Position numbers and translations under genes: made by a program
Notes under the pieces: generated by a model
The model's database searches: none
Told to the model about the DNA's origin: nothing
The model's input: the letters and a program-made list of their open reading frames with translations, nothing else
Assembly (NCBI GenBank): GCA_934565615.1
Contig: CAKTIH010000008.1
Coordinates: forward strand, 1-32,287
Source: an uncultured Oscillospiraceae bacterium
GTDB taxonomy: Bacteria; Bacillota; Clostridia; Oscillospirales; Oscillospiraceae
DNA: 32,287 bases
Direction of reading: 5' to 3'
In this document: positions 22,705 through 30,122 of the stretch, in pieces
Layout of the letters: each line of letters starts with the position of its first letter
How positions within the stretch are numbered: position 1 is the stretch's first letter

Positions 22705-24009
22705 ATGTTGATGAATGATCTCATCGTAAAGAAACGCGACGGCGGCGAACTGAGCACCGAAGAAATAGATTTTATGATACAGGGCTACACCCGCGGGGAA
22801 ATTCCGGATTACCAGATGTCCGCGATGTGCATGGCCATCGTTTTCCGCGGCATGAGCGACAGGGAAACGCTCGATCTCACCATGTCCATGATGAACTCGG
22901 GCGAGACGCTCGACCTCAGTCCCATCAAGGGCATCAAGGCCGATAAGCACTCCACCGGCGGCGTCGGCGATAAGACGAGCCTTATCCTCTGCCCGATGGT
23001 CTCGGCCTGCGGAGTAAAGATAGCGAAGATGTCGGGCCGCGGCCTCGGCCACACCGGCGGCACGCTGGACAAGCTTGAGAGCTTCCCCGGCTTCAACATC
23101 AGCATCGGCGAGCAGCGCTTCTTCGATAATGTCAACAAGCACGGCATCGCCATCATTGGTCAGACGGCCGATCTTGACCCGGCGGACAAAAAGCTCTACG
23201 CCCTGCGCGACGTGACCGGCACCGTGCCGAGCATCCCGCTGATCGTCAGCTCCATCATGTCAAAGAAGCTGGCCTCCGGGGCGGACGTTATCGTCCTCGA
23301 CGTCAAGTGCGGCGACGGCGCTTTCATGAAGACCGTGGACGAAGCGGAGGAGCTTGCCCGCGGCCTGACGCGCATCGGCAGGCTCGCCGGGCGCAAGTGC
23401 GCCGCTGTCATCACCGATATGGATCAGCCCCTCGGCTGCGCCGTCGGCAATTCCGTTGAGGTCAAGGAAGCCATTTCCGTCCTCAAGGGCGAGACAAAGG
23501 GCGACTTGCTTGAGCTGTGCCTGACGCTCGGCAGCTGCATCCTCACCGAAGCCGGCATCGCCGAAAGCATCGAGGACGCGCGCGCCCAGCTCACGCATGC
23601 TGTTGAGAGCGGCGCGGCGCTCAAGAAGCTTGCCGAAATGGTTTCCGCGCAGGACGGTGACGGCAATGACGTCTATGATACCTCACGTCTGCCGGATGCA
23701 AGGGTGAAGCTCGAAGTCCCATCCGAGGTCTCGGGCTATGTCGGACGCATTCTTGCCGAGCACGTCGGCCTTGTGTCGATGCACCTTGGCGGCGGCAGAG
23801 CCACGAAGGACAGTGAGATCGATCTCTCCGTCGGCGTTATCCTGCACAAGAAGGTCGGCGACAAAGTCGAAAAGGGCGAGAGCCTTGCGACCATCCACGC
23901 CTCCTCCGAGGAGAAAGCGCAGGAGGCGGCAAAGCTGCTGCGTGACTGCTATCAGTTCTCCGACTCTCCCGTTGAGCGCCCCGCCTTTATAAAGGCGATA
24001 GTCCGTTAA
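22705..24009 (+). CDS. pdp: Pyrimidine-nucleoside phosphorylase
   Basis: A 434-residue cytoplasmic enzyme of nucleoside salvage that phosphorolyses uridine and thymidine to the free base and (deoxy)ribose 1-phosphate. The active-site motifs KHSTGGVGDKTSL (81-93) and SGRGLGHTGGTLDKLES (110-126) are intact, and the C-terminal swivel domain (VPSEVSGYVGRI, then VGDKVEKGESLATIHA) is complete. The ATG at 22705 follows GGAGGT at 7 nt. It is followed 13 bp later by a small membrane protein in the same transcript. Whether it prefers uridine, thymidine or both cannot be told here. Confidence 0.95.
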   Translation: MLMNDLIVKKRDGGELSTEEIDFMIQGYTRGEIPDYQMSAMCMAIVFRGMSDRETLDLTMSMMNSGETLDLSPIKGIKADKHSTGGVGDKTSLILCPMVSACGVKIAKMSGRGLGHTGGTLDKLESFPGFNISIGEQRFFDNVNKHGIAIIGQTADLDPADKKLYALRDVTGTVPSIPLIVSSIMSKKLASGADVIVLDVKCGDGAFMKTVDEAEELARGLTRIGRLAGRKCAAVITDMDQPLGCAVGNSVEVKEAISVLKGETKGDLLELCLTLGSCILTEAGIAESIEDARAQLTHAVESGAALKKLAEMVSAQDGDGNDVYDTSRLPDARVKLEVPSEVSGYVGRILAEHVGLVSMHLGGGRATKDSEIDLSVGVILHKKVGDKVEKGESLATIHASSEEKAQEAAKLLRDCYQFSDSPVERPAFIKAIVR

Positions 24010-24022
24010 GTTTGGAGGGCAC

Positions 24023-24253
24023 ATGAAAAGAGCACTGATCGGCGGCTTTATCTCGCTGCTCGGCACCATCTGGGGCCTTGCCATAGCAGTGGCGGCGTCG
24101 AATAACCTCGTCTCCGGCTGGGCCACCCCGCCGGGGCGCTTCCTCACGACCGTTGCGGAAATGGGCTTTGTCCCGCTGTTCGCAATGGCGATCGTCCTCA
24201 TCGTCCTCGGCCTTGTCATAATGGCGATAGAGTATTTCAAAAAAGGCGAATGA
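24023..24253 (+). CDS. Small two-helix membrane protein
   Basis: A 76-residue protein with two hydrophobic segments (about 5-27 and 47-70) joined by a polar loop GWATPPGRFLTTVAEMG, and a basic/acidic tail EYFKKGE. GGAGG lies close (4-5 nt) before the ATG. It is co-transcribed with the nucleoside phosphorylase. No family is recognised. The start, the ribosome site and the strong terminator after it support a real gene. Confidence 0.8.
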   Translation: MKRALIGGFISLLGTIWGLAIAVAASNNLVSGWATPPGRFLTTVAEMGFVPLFAMAIVLIVLGLVIMAIEYFKKGE

Positions 24254-24310
24254 CGCTAAAATCACTCTGCGTCAACAGTCGGAGCAGAGCAGCAACTACG
24301 GTTCTAAATC

Positions 24311-24353
24311 AAAAGTTGGGGGTAACCGGGAAAACCGGATACCCCCAACTTTT
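24311..24353. terminator. Bidirectional terminator between the membrane protein and yigZ
   Basis: Fourteen-bp stem AAAAGTTGGGGGTA (24311-24324) / TACCCCCAACTTTT (24340-24353) topped by a CCGG/CCGG stem, with A/T tracts on both sides. The remaining bases of the 24254-24378 gap show nothing else. Confidence 0.92.
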
Positions 24354-24378
24354 AGTTTGGAGCCTAAATTTCTTCATA

Positions 24379-25005
24379 TCATTTTATTCTCACGGCTCGG
24401 TGCGTCTCGCCGGTTCTGAGCGGGGTCACAGTCCCGCCGCTGATATCGAAGATGCGCGCGGTGAAGTCAGCCTCAGTCTCCGCCGGGATGAGCACCTTGA
24501 GCGTGACGCTGGATGAATACTCCACGTCCTCGACAATGCCGCCCATCGCGGTACACTCGGTCTTGAGCCGTTCCGCACCTGAATATGAGCACATCACATC
24601 CATACACGACCACGGGCGCACGACCGACGTCCCAGCCGCGGTGAGCGCGTCCCCGGCGCTTTTCGTATACGCGCGCAGCAGCCCGCCCGCACCGAGCAGC
24701 ACGCCGCCAAAATAGCGCGTGACGACGCAGACGCAGTTGGTCATATTCTGGCGGCGCAGCACCTCAAGCATGGGAATACCGGCGGTGCCCTGCGGCTCGC
24801 CGTCGTCACTGTAGCGCTCGGCGCCGTTTCTGATGATATAGCACCAGCAGTTGTGCCGCGCGTCATAGTACTTTTTCTTCATTTCTGCAACGAAGGCTTT
24901 AGCCTCGTCCTCGGTCTCGACGCAGCGCACATGCCCCAAAAAGCGTGAGCGCTTCTCGGTGAACTCGGCCTCGCCCGGGGCGGATGGGATATAATACTCG
25001 CTCAA
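24379..25005 (-). CDS. YigZ / IMPACT (UPF0029) family protein
   Basis: A 208-residue cytoplasmic protein of the YigZ/IMPACT family. The N-terminal UPF0029 domain has the signature YSDDGEPQGTAGIPMLEVL and VTRYFGGVLLGAGGLLRAY; the C-terminal DUF1949-like ferredoxin-fold domain is at about 135-205. The bacterial function is not settled; links to translation have been proposed for the eukaryotic relative. The start is TTG 25005, overlapping the hflX stop (TTGA), with AAGGAGG 10 nt before it. It is co-translated with hflX. Confidence 0.92.
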   Translation of the reverse strand: MSEYYIPSAPGEAEFTEKRSRFLGHVRCVETEDEAKAFVAEMKKKYYDARHNCWCYIIRNGAERYSDDGEPQGTAGIPMLEVLRRQNMTNCVCVVTRYFGGVLLGAGGLLRAYTKSAGDALTAAGTSVVRPWSCMDVMCSYSGAERLKTECTAMGGIVEDVEYSSSVTLKVLIPAETEADFTARIFDISGGTVTPLRTGETHRAVRIK

Positions 25006-26300
25006 TCCTCCCAGTCCTCCTTGGGTTCAACATAGCCGGGGATGAACTGCTTGACCCTGCCGAAAAGCTCCGGCCCAACAGTGACCTCGGCTTCGATACC
25101 GGAATCGGTATACTCCATAGAGTGTACCTGCGCCTCGCGGTTGAGGCTGTCGGCAAGGCCGGCGTTTGCGTAAGGTATCTTCAGCGTGACGCGCTTTTTG
25201 CCTCGGTCGAGCATGGCGGAGAGTGCATCGACAAGCTCCTTCGCCCCCTCGCCGCTGCGCGCGGAAATGCAGACGATGTTCTCTCCGTGCGGCAGGATGC
25301 CGATATAGGCATCGCACTTGTTGAACACGCGGATGCAGGGCGTGTCCTCCGCGCCGAGCTGGCGGATCAGAGAATCGACAACGCGCGCCTGCTCCTCCCA
25401 TTCGGGGTTCGAGATATCGATGACGTGCAGGAGCACATCGGCATAGCTCAGCTCTTCAAGCGTTGCCTTGAAGGCCTCGATAAGATGCGTAGGCAGCTTG
25501 CGGATAAAGCCGACGGTATCGGAGAGCAGCACCTCCTGCGTCTCGTCGATGCGGAAGCGCCGGGTCGTGGTGTCGAGGGTATCGAACAGGCGGTCGTTCG
25601 CGGGAATATCGGAGCCGGTAAGGCAATTGAGCAGCGTGGACTTGCCCGCGTTCGTATACCCAACAAGGGCGACGACGGGCATGGCGTTCTTCTCACGCTT
25701 GCGGCGCTGGGTGCTTCTCACCTTGCGCACATCTGCCAGCTCCTCCTCAAGCTTCTGGATCTTGCGGCGGATATGGCGGCGGTCGGTCTCAAGCTGAGTT
25801 TCGCCGGGGCCGCGCGTGCCGATAGGAGACGAGCCGCCGGAGGCGGTCTGGCGGACAAGGTGCGTCCACATACCGGTCAGGCGCGGGAGCAGATACTTAT
25901 ACTGCGCAAGCTCGACCTGAAGCTGACCCTCGCGCGTCTGGGCGCGCTGGGCGAAGATATCCAGTATAAGCCCGGAGCGGTCGAGCACCTTGACGCCGAG
26001 TTCCTCGGACAGCACACGCATCTGCGAGGGGCTGAGTTCGTTGTCAAAAACCGCGAGGTCGCAGTCGTTCATTGCGATAAGCTCTTTCATTTCCCTGACC
26101 TTGCCGTCGCCGATGAAGCTGCGTGGATCGGGCGTCGGGCGGCTCTGCATGAGCATGGCGACAGTCTCGCCCCCGGCAGTCTCGACAAGGGCGGCAAGCT
26201 CCTCCATCGACACCTCGGTCGAGCGCTCATGCTCGTCCATGCTCGCGGCGGAAAGACCCGCAAGCACAGCACGTTCTTTTTTTATCTCAGTATTTTCCAT
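25002..26300 (-). CDS. hflX: GTPase HflX
   Basis: Ribosome-associated GTPase, 432 residues, which in other bacteria splits stalled or heat-damaged 70S ribosomes. The N-terminal HflX domain holds the Gly-rich GTRGPGETQLETDRR (161-175) and a basic coiled coil (176-204). The G domain has GYTNAGKS (214-221), DTVG (261-264) and NKCD (327-330). The C-terminal domain is complete. The ATG at 26300 (AAGGAG 5 nt upstream) is preferred; a 26-codon extension would run through the repeat region. It is not next to hflK/hflC in this genome, unlike in E. coli. Confidence 0.96.
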   Translation of the reverse strand: MENTEIKKERAVLAGLSAASMDEHERSTEVSMEELAALVETAGGETVAMLMQSRPTPDPRSFIGDGKVREMKELIAMNDCDLAVFDNELSPSQMRVLSEELGVKVLDRSGLILDIFAQRAQTREGQLQVELAQYKYLLPRLTGMWTHLVRQTASGGSSPIGTRGPGETQLETDRRHIRRKIQKLEEELADVRKVRSTQRRKREKNAMPVVALVGYTNAGKSTLLNCLTGSDIPANDRLFDTLDTTTRRFRIDETQEVLLSDTVGFIRKLPTHLIEAFKATLEELSYADVLLHVIDISNPEWEEQARVVDSLIRQLGAEDTPCIRVFNKCDAYIGILPHGENIVCISARSGEGAKELVDALSAMLDRGKKRVTLKIPYANAGLADSLNREAQVHSMEYTDSGIEAEVTVGPELFGRVKQFIPGYVEPKEDWED

Positions 26301-26338
26301 AGTTCTCCTTATTAATTTGAAGATAACGCTAACTCTAA

Positions 26339-26490
26339 AGCCGCAAAAGCGGCCTAATCTCCACGCAAAGCCCAGCAACGCGGGTTTGCGTGGAAAAGGA
26401 AGAAGGAGATCGCATAGTGCAGCTTTCGCCGCAAGGCGGAAGCGGAACGGTGCGAGCTTCTTCTGACGTGGTGCGAGCTTCTTCTGACGC
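26339..26490. repeat. Repeat-rich intergenic region with hairpins and a 21-bp tandem repeat
   Basis: Contains GCCGC/GCGGC (26340-26353), CCACGCAAA/TTTGCGTGG with an inner CCC/GGG (26361-26393), and GCTT-CGCC/GGCG-AAGC (about 26422-26443). Two direct copies of GGTGCGAGCTTCTTCTGACG plus one base follow (26449-26469 and 26470-26490, differing only at the last base); the second touches the lipoprotein stop codon. The layout suggests a dispersed intergenic element between the lipoprotein gene and hflX. Confidence 0.7.
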
Positions 26491-27347
26491 TAAGCCGCGC
26501 CTTTTTCCCCGGGAACCGGCAGGCGGCTCTCCTCGGGGGCGGTTATCTCGCTGCCATCGCTGAACTTCAACAGTGTACACACGGCGGCGATAAACTCCTC
26601 GTCGCTCATATTTTCGCCGCAGGTTATCGTCAGCAGTATCTGGCGGGCGGGCACGTACTCCTCCCCGTTCTCGGCAGCGTCAGCCGCGGCTTTCTCGGCA
26701 TCGGAAAAATAAGAGCTGGACGGCAACTTGAGTATCTGCGCAAGGCGCACATCGCCGAAGCGGGCGAGGACAAAGCTGTCAAGATAATACTTCGACAGCT
26801 GCGGCTTTGCCTGCTCAGGGTAGCTGATGTGCGGATAGAGGCGCTGGAAGTAAATTTCATTCACGGCGTCATAGCTGCACAGCTCCGCCATAACGGTAAG
26901 GCCGCGCATCTCGTTGCGGTTAGAGGGCAGGTAAATAAACTCAACATACGAATGCTCCGCAAGGCCGCCGTCGTCCGGGTCACGCAGCACGTCATGGTTC
27001 GTTTTCTGGCGGTTTAGGCGCTGATAGGCAGAATAGCTCTCGGTAAAGAGCGCCGCCGGCAGGAAGTTATACGGGAAGAGCGCAAGGCAGTCATTATGGC
27101 TGATGGTCTCCTGTATGCTCTCTGGCGCGGCACCTGGGTCGGACATATCAAAGCTCTCGGCCTCGTTCCATATATATTCCTCGGGGCTCCCGCCGCCGTA
27201 GCTTGGAACAGGCGTCGGCTCCACGGTGGGCTTCGCGTCCACGACGGGCATCGTCCACGGCTCAAGCGTTTTCTCTTCGCCGCAGCCGCACAGCAGCGCC
27301 GAGGCAAGCATGAGCACGGCAAGCAGCAGCGCGATCTTATTTCTCAT
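26490..27347 (-). CDS. Uncharacterised lipoprotein
   Basis: A 285-residue predicted lipoprotein: signal peptide with lipobox LCGC (Cys22), a Pro/Thr-rich linker (DAKPTVEPTPVPSYGGGSPEE), then a domain of unknown function with mixed helix/strand character, many Tyr (about 150-195) and a C-terminal ILLTITCGENMSDEEFIAAVCTLLKF. GGAGG lies 6 nt before the ATG. The stop is TAG, which shows that TAG is an ordinary stop in this genome. It has its own strong promoter. No confident family match. Confidence 0.85.
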   Translation of the reverse strand: MRNKIALLLAVLMLASALLCGCGEEKTLEPWTMPVVDAKPTVEPTPVPSYGGGSPEEYIWNEAESFDMSDPGAAPESIQETISHNDCLALFPYNFLPAALFTESYSAYQRLNRQKTNHDVLRDPDDGGLAEHSYVEFIYLPSNRNEMRGLTVMAELCSYDAVNEIYFQRLYPHISYPEQAKPQLSKYYLDSFVLARFGDVRLAQILKLPSSSYFSDAEKAAADAAENGEEYVPARQILLTITCGENMSDEEFIAAVCTLLKFSDGSEITAPEESRLPVPGEKGAA

Positions 27348-27396
27348 GGCGCACCTCCGGATCAGGGTGTTTGATCTGCATTCTTACTAAAATTAT

Positions 27397-27425
27397 ATTA
27401 TATAGCAAACTCCCTGATTTGCCAA
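27397..27425 (-). promoter_or_regulatory. Promoter of the lipoprotein gene
   Basis: -35 TTGGCA (27425-27420), 17-bp spacer, perfect -10 TATAAT (27402-27397) on the minus strand. Confidence 0.85.
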
Positions 27426-27439
27426 CTGTTTATTGCATC

Positions 27440-27715
27440 TCAAAACAGTCTGTGCTGCCGCTTGCGGCGCATAAATTCGCCCTTGGCTTCTATGAGCACG
27501 ATATCGCTGCCGACCTTGACGATGCAGCTCCACGGGAGCACATAGTCGTCCTCGCGCCCGAGCAGCCCGAAGAGCTTCGCGCGCCCCGGTGTGATGATGG
27601 AGACGACGCGCCCTTCGGCATCGTCAAGCTCCACATCGCAGATATAGCCGAGACGGAAGCCCGTGTGGATATCGATGACCTCCTTATACCGCAGCTCGGA
27701 AAAATAGCACATCAT
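27440..27715 (-). CDS. YlmC/YmxH-family PRC-barrel sporulation protein
   Basis: A 91-residue PRC-barrel protein of the YlmC/YmxH family: FSELRYKEVIDIHTGFRLGYICDVELDD, then VVSIITPGRAKLFGLLGREDDYVLPWSCIVKVGSDIVLIE. In Bacillus, members are expressed during sporulation, though their role is unclear. ATG 27715 is preferred over a GTG three codons earlier; AGGGGGT lies 9 nt upstream. A TGAATA box (27769-27764) and a TATACT box (27744-27739), 19 bp apart, resemble sporulation-sigma or SigA elements, but weakly. It is a single gene divergent from merR. Confidence 0.88.
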   Translation of the reverse strand: MMCYFSELRYKEVIDIHTGFRLGYICDVELDDAEGRVVSIITPGRAKLFGLLGREDDYVLPWSCIVKVGSDIVLIEAKGEFMRRKRQHRLF

Positions 27716-27797
27716 GCCATGCACACCCCCTCGAAAAAAGTATACATGCGCGGCGCTTTGTCCTATTCATGGGAAAGAAAAGTTTTAATTTTCCCTA

Positions 27798-27828
27798 TTG
27801 ACTCTGACACTGTGTAAGGCATTATTAT
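27798..27828 (+). promoter_or_regulatory. MerR-type promoter with 19-bp spacer
   Basis: -35 TTGACT (27798-27803) and -10 TATTAT (27823-27828) are 19 bp apart. The spacer holds an imperfect palindrome CTGACAC-T-GTGTAAG. Over-long spacers with a central dyad are the hallmark of promoters that MerR-family regulators activate by twisting DNA; the gene behind it is such a regulator. Confidence 0.75.
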
Positions 27829-27867
27829 ACACATGAGCTCAAGGAAGAACAGCACGGAGGTACCGCT

Positions 27868-28686
27868 ATGCTGAAAATAGGTGATTTTTCAAAACTGTCC
27901 AGATGCAGCGTGCGCATGCTGCGCCACTATGACGAGATAGGTCTGCTCGAACCGGCGGAGATCGACCGCTTCACGGGCTACCGCTATTACAGTGAAGCGC
28001 AGCTGACGGTGATAGGCAAGATAATCTCCCTGCGCGACATGGGCTTCAGCCTTGCCGCGATAGGCGAAATGCTCAAGCTCGACGACCCGGAGCGCTTAGA
28101 CAGCTTCTACGCCATACGTCAGGCGGAGCTGCGCGCCCTCGCGAGCGACACCGAGGAAAAGCTGCGGCTCCTGGACGCAGCCCGAAAGCGGCTGAGAAAG
28201 GAAGGAAACATGGATCACTCCGTAAGTATAAGAACTCTGCCCGAGCGCTACGCCGCCTGCGTGCGCATGACGATACCCCGCTATGAGGCCGAAGGAATGG
28301 TTTGGGGCGTGCTGTGCGAGGAGACGGCAGGGATGAACCTCATTCCCGCCGACCCATGCCTGTGCAGCGTGACCTTCCACGACGGGGAATACAAGGAAGT
28401 CGACGTCGACGTTGAAGCGCAGAAAACCGTGAAGGGGCGCTACCCCGACACGGAGCACGTGAAGTTCAAAACGCTCCCGCCCGTGACCTACGCAGGCTGC
28501 ACCTTCAAGGGCAGCTACCGCTTCACGAACGAGGCGATAGCCGCCGTTGCGACATGGATAGAGGCAAACGGCTACGAGAGCGACGGGCCGATGTTCAACA
28601 TCTACCACGTTTCCCCGCACGAGACGCAGAACCCTGATGAATTCGTCACTGAGGTCTGTTTCCCGGTGAGGAAGAAGCAGGCGTAA
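27868..28686 (+). CDS. MerR-family regulator with GyrI-like ligand-binding domain
   Basis: A 272-residue regulator. The N-terminal MerR HTH (LKIGDFSKLSRCSVRMLRHYDEIGLLEPAEIDRFTGYRYY, residues 2-41) is followed by a coiled-coil dimerisation helix (about 80-112) and a C-terminal GyrI-like/effector domain (118-270) of the BltR/BmrR type that binds hydrophobic ligands. No Cys pattern for metal sensing is seen. GGAGG is 7 nt before the ATG. It probably activates its own promoter and perhaps the alpha/beta hydrolase gene downstream. No efflux pump is adjacent. Confidence 0.92.
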   Translation: MLKIGDFSKLSRCSVRMLRHYDEIGLLEPAEIDRFTGYRYYSEAQLTVIGKIISLRDMGFSLAAIGEMLKLDDPERLDSFYAIRQAELRALASDTEEKLRLLDAARKRLRKEGNMDHSVSIRTLPERYAACVRMTIPRYEAEGMVWGVLCEETAGMNLIPADPCLCSVTFHDGEYKEVDVDVEAQKTVKGRYPDTEHVKFKTLPPVTYAGCTFKGSYRFTNEAIAAVATWIEANGYESDGPMFNIYHVSPHETQNPDEFVTEVCFPVRKKQA

Positions 28687-28694
28687 TCTAAAGC

Positions 28695-28728
28695 ATGACC
28701 TCCCGATACTTAAGTACCGGGAGGTCAT
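28695..28728. terminator. Near-palindromic hairpin after the MerR-type gene
   Basis: ATGACCTCCCG/CGGGAGGTCAT (11 bp) continues through an A-C mismatch into TACTT/AAGTA, a nearly perfect 34-bp palindrome. No T-run follows on either strand, so termination may be partial. A TGCAACC/GGTTGCA hairpin lies at about 28793-28810. Confidence 0.6.
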
Positions 28729-28836
28729 AGCCTGTCAAAAAACATTTTTGCCAAGCTGCTTGTCCTTTGACGCGCTGCGGCATTCCCTTGCAACCTGCGG
28801 TTGCATAAAGACGCAAAATATGTTATTTCCGTTTGG

Positions 28837-28864
28837 TGGACATCGCGCCGTGGTGGGGTAAAAT
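28837..28864 (+). promoter_or_regulatory. Promoter of the alpha/beta hydrolase gene
   Basis: -35 TGGACA (28837-28842), 16-bp spacer, -10 TAAAAT (28859-28864), one mismatch in each box. Confidence 0.65.
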
Positions 28865-28895
28865 AGTTTTTATCTACTCAGAGGGGGATATTTCC

Positions 28896-29963
28896 ATGCG
28901 GAAAGCTGTTATTATTATCGTAAGCGTCATTCTCGGACTCCTCCTGCTGGCGCTTCTGGCGTTCGGGGTATTCGCGTACAAGAACACCCATTGGTTCAGC
29001 GCCTATGACCGCGCGCTGAAGAGGGCCGGGGCCGTCGAAAAGCAGGTCACAACTCCGGGTGGGAGCGTTATCAATTACGGTGAGTCTGCAAACGGCAAGC
29101 CCGCGCTGCTGCTGATCCACGGTCAGGGCGTTGCGTGGGAGGACTATGCGCTCATCATGCCGGAGCTTTCAAAGAACTGGCATATATATGCCGTCGATGT
29201 TTACGGGCATGGGCAATCGAGCCACGATGAGGAACTGTACTACATAGACGTGAACGGCGACGACCTGATCTGGTTCATTGACAATGTGATAGGCGAAAAG
29301 ACCGTAGTCGCCGGGCACTCAAACGGTGCGCTGACGGCGGCATACATCGCGGCAAACGGCGGGGAGAACATCGCGGGTGTGCTGCTGGAGGACCCTCCGG
29401 TGTTCTCCACCGAGGGCGAGGGCTGGGAGCAGAGCTTCGCCTATCTTGACACATACAGGACGATACACGAATACAACGCATCCGATAAGTCGGAGTGCTG
29501 GGAGGCTTTCTATCTGCGCCGCTGCCTGTGGGGGCGGCTGTACATGGCCGACTCCATGCCGAAGATAGCCGACTATGCGCAGAGCTACCGCGCCAAGCAC
29601 CCCGGCGAGGAGGTAAAAATATTCTTCATGCCAAGCTCAGCAGTTCTGTCCTTTCACTACGCGGCAGACTACGACCTGAACTACGGTGAACATTTCTATG
29701 ACTTGAGCTGGAACAACGGCATAACGCATGAGGAGCTGCTGAATGGCATCAACGTGCCATGCGTATACCTCCACGCGAAGGAGAGCATAGCTCCGGATGG
29801 AACGTACCTCTGCGCCGCGTCACGCGAGCAGGCGGAGCGCGCGGTCGGGTACATCGGCGATAACGCAAAGCTCATTGAAACGGAGGACAGCAGCCACGCG
29901 ATACACACCGCGCACAGCGGGCTTTATATCGACGCGCTGAACAGTCTGCTGCCGGAGCGATAA
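28896..29963 (+). CDS. Membrane-anchored alpha/beta hydrolase
   Basis: A 355-residue protein with an N-terminal membrane anchor (residues 4-27) and an alpha/beta hydrolase domain outside or at the membrane. The oxyanion-hole motif HGQG is at 75-78, the nucleophile elbow GHSNG at 140-144 (Ser142), and a C-terminal catalytic His is probably His334 (EDSSHAIH). A cap region lies at about 175-290. Substrate unknown; esterase, lipase or haloperoxidase-like activities are possible. The ATG at 28896 (AGGGGG 8 nt upstream) is preferred over a longer frame that runs into the promoter. It lies 209 bp after merR and has its own promoter. Confidence 0.9.
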   Translation: MRKAVIIIVSVILGLLLLALLAFGVFAYKNTHWFSAYDRALKRAGAVEKQVTTPGGSVINYGESANGKPALLLIHGQGVAWEDYALIMPELSKNWHIYAVDVYGHGQSSHDEELYYIDVNGDDLIWFIDNVIGEKTVVAGHSNGALTAAYIAANGGENIAGVLLEDPPVFSTEGEGWEQSFAYLDTYRTIHEYNASDKSECWEAFYLRRCLWGRLYMADSMPKIADYAQSYRAKHPGEEVKIFFMPSSAVLSFHYAADYDLNYGEHFYDLSWNNGITHEELLNGINVPCVYLHAKESIAPDGTYLCAASREQAERAVGYIGDNAKLIETEDSSHAIHTAHSGLYIDALNSLLPER

Positions 29964-30021
29964 TGGACTGTCAAAAGCAGCACCGCGGTAAAACCGTGAC
30001 CGTACAGATAGACACAACACT

Positions 30022-30072
30022 TTATCCCCTCAGCCGCTTCGCGGCAGCTCCCCTTGAGAAACAAGGGGAGCC
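30022..30072. repeat. Dispersed hairpin repeat (CTCAG ... GCTCCCC type)
   Basis: TTATCCCCTCAG is followed by the hairpin GCCGC-ttc-GCGGC (30033-30045) and the hairpin GCTCCCCTTG/CAAGGGGAGC (30047-30071). I recognise this general layout from memory as a common intergenic repeat in Faecalibacterium-like genomes. It lies between the hydrolase gene and its terminator. Confidence 0.7.
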
Positions 30073-30087
30073 TTTGATACCAACATA

Positions 30088-30118
30088 TAAGACCCGGTTT
30101 GTTTAGAACCGAGTCTTA
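30088..30118. terminator. Terminator between the hydrolase and DUF4173 genes
   Basis: TAAGAC-CGGTT pairs with AACCG-GTCTTA across a one-base A-C mismatch on the plus strand (a T-G wobble on the minus strand); the plus strand continues ATTTTTC. It mainly closes the hydrolase transcript and may also serve the convergent gene. Confidence 0.78.
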
Positions 30119-30122
30119 TTTT

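Noticed and set aside
24984..26315. 443-codon frame on the plus strand
   Set aside because: Antisense shadow of hflX and of the start of yigZ; composition is typical of a mirrored frame and no domain is recognisable.
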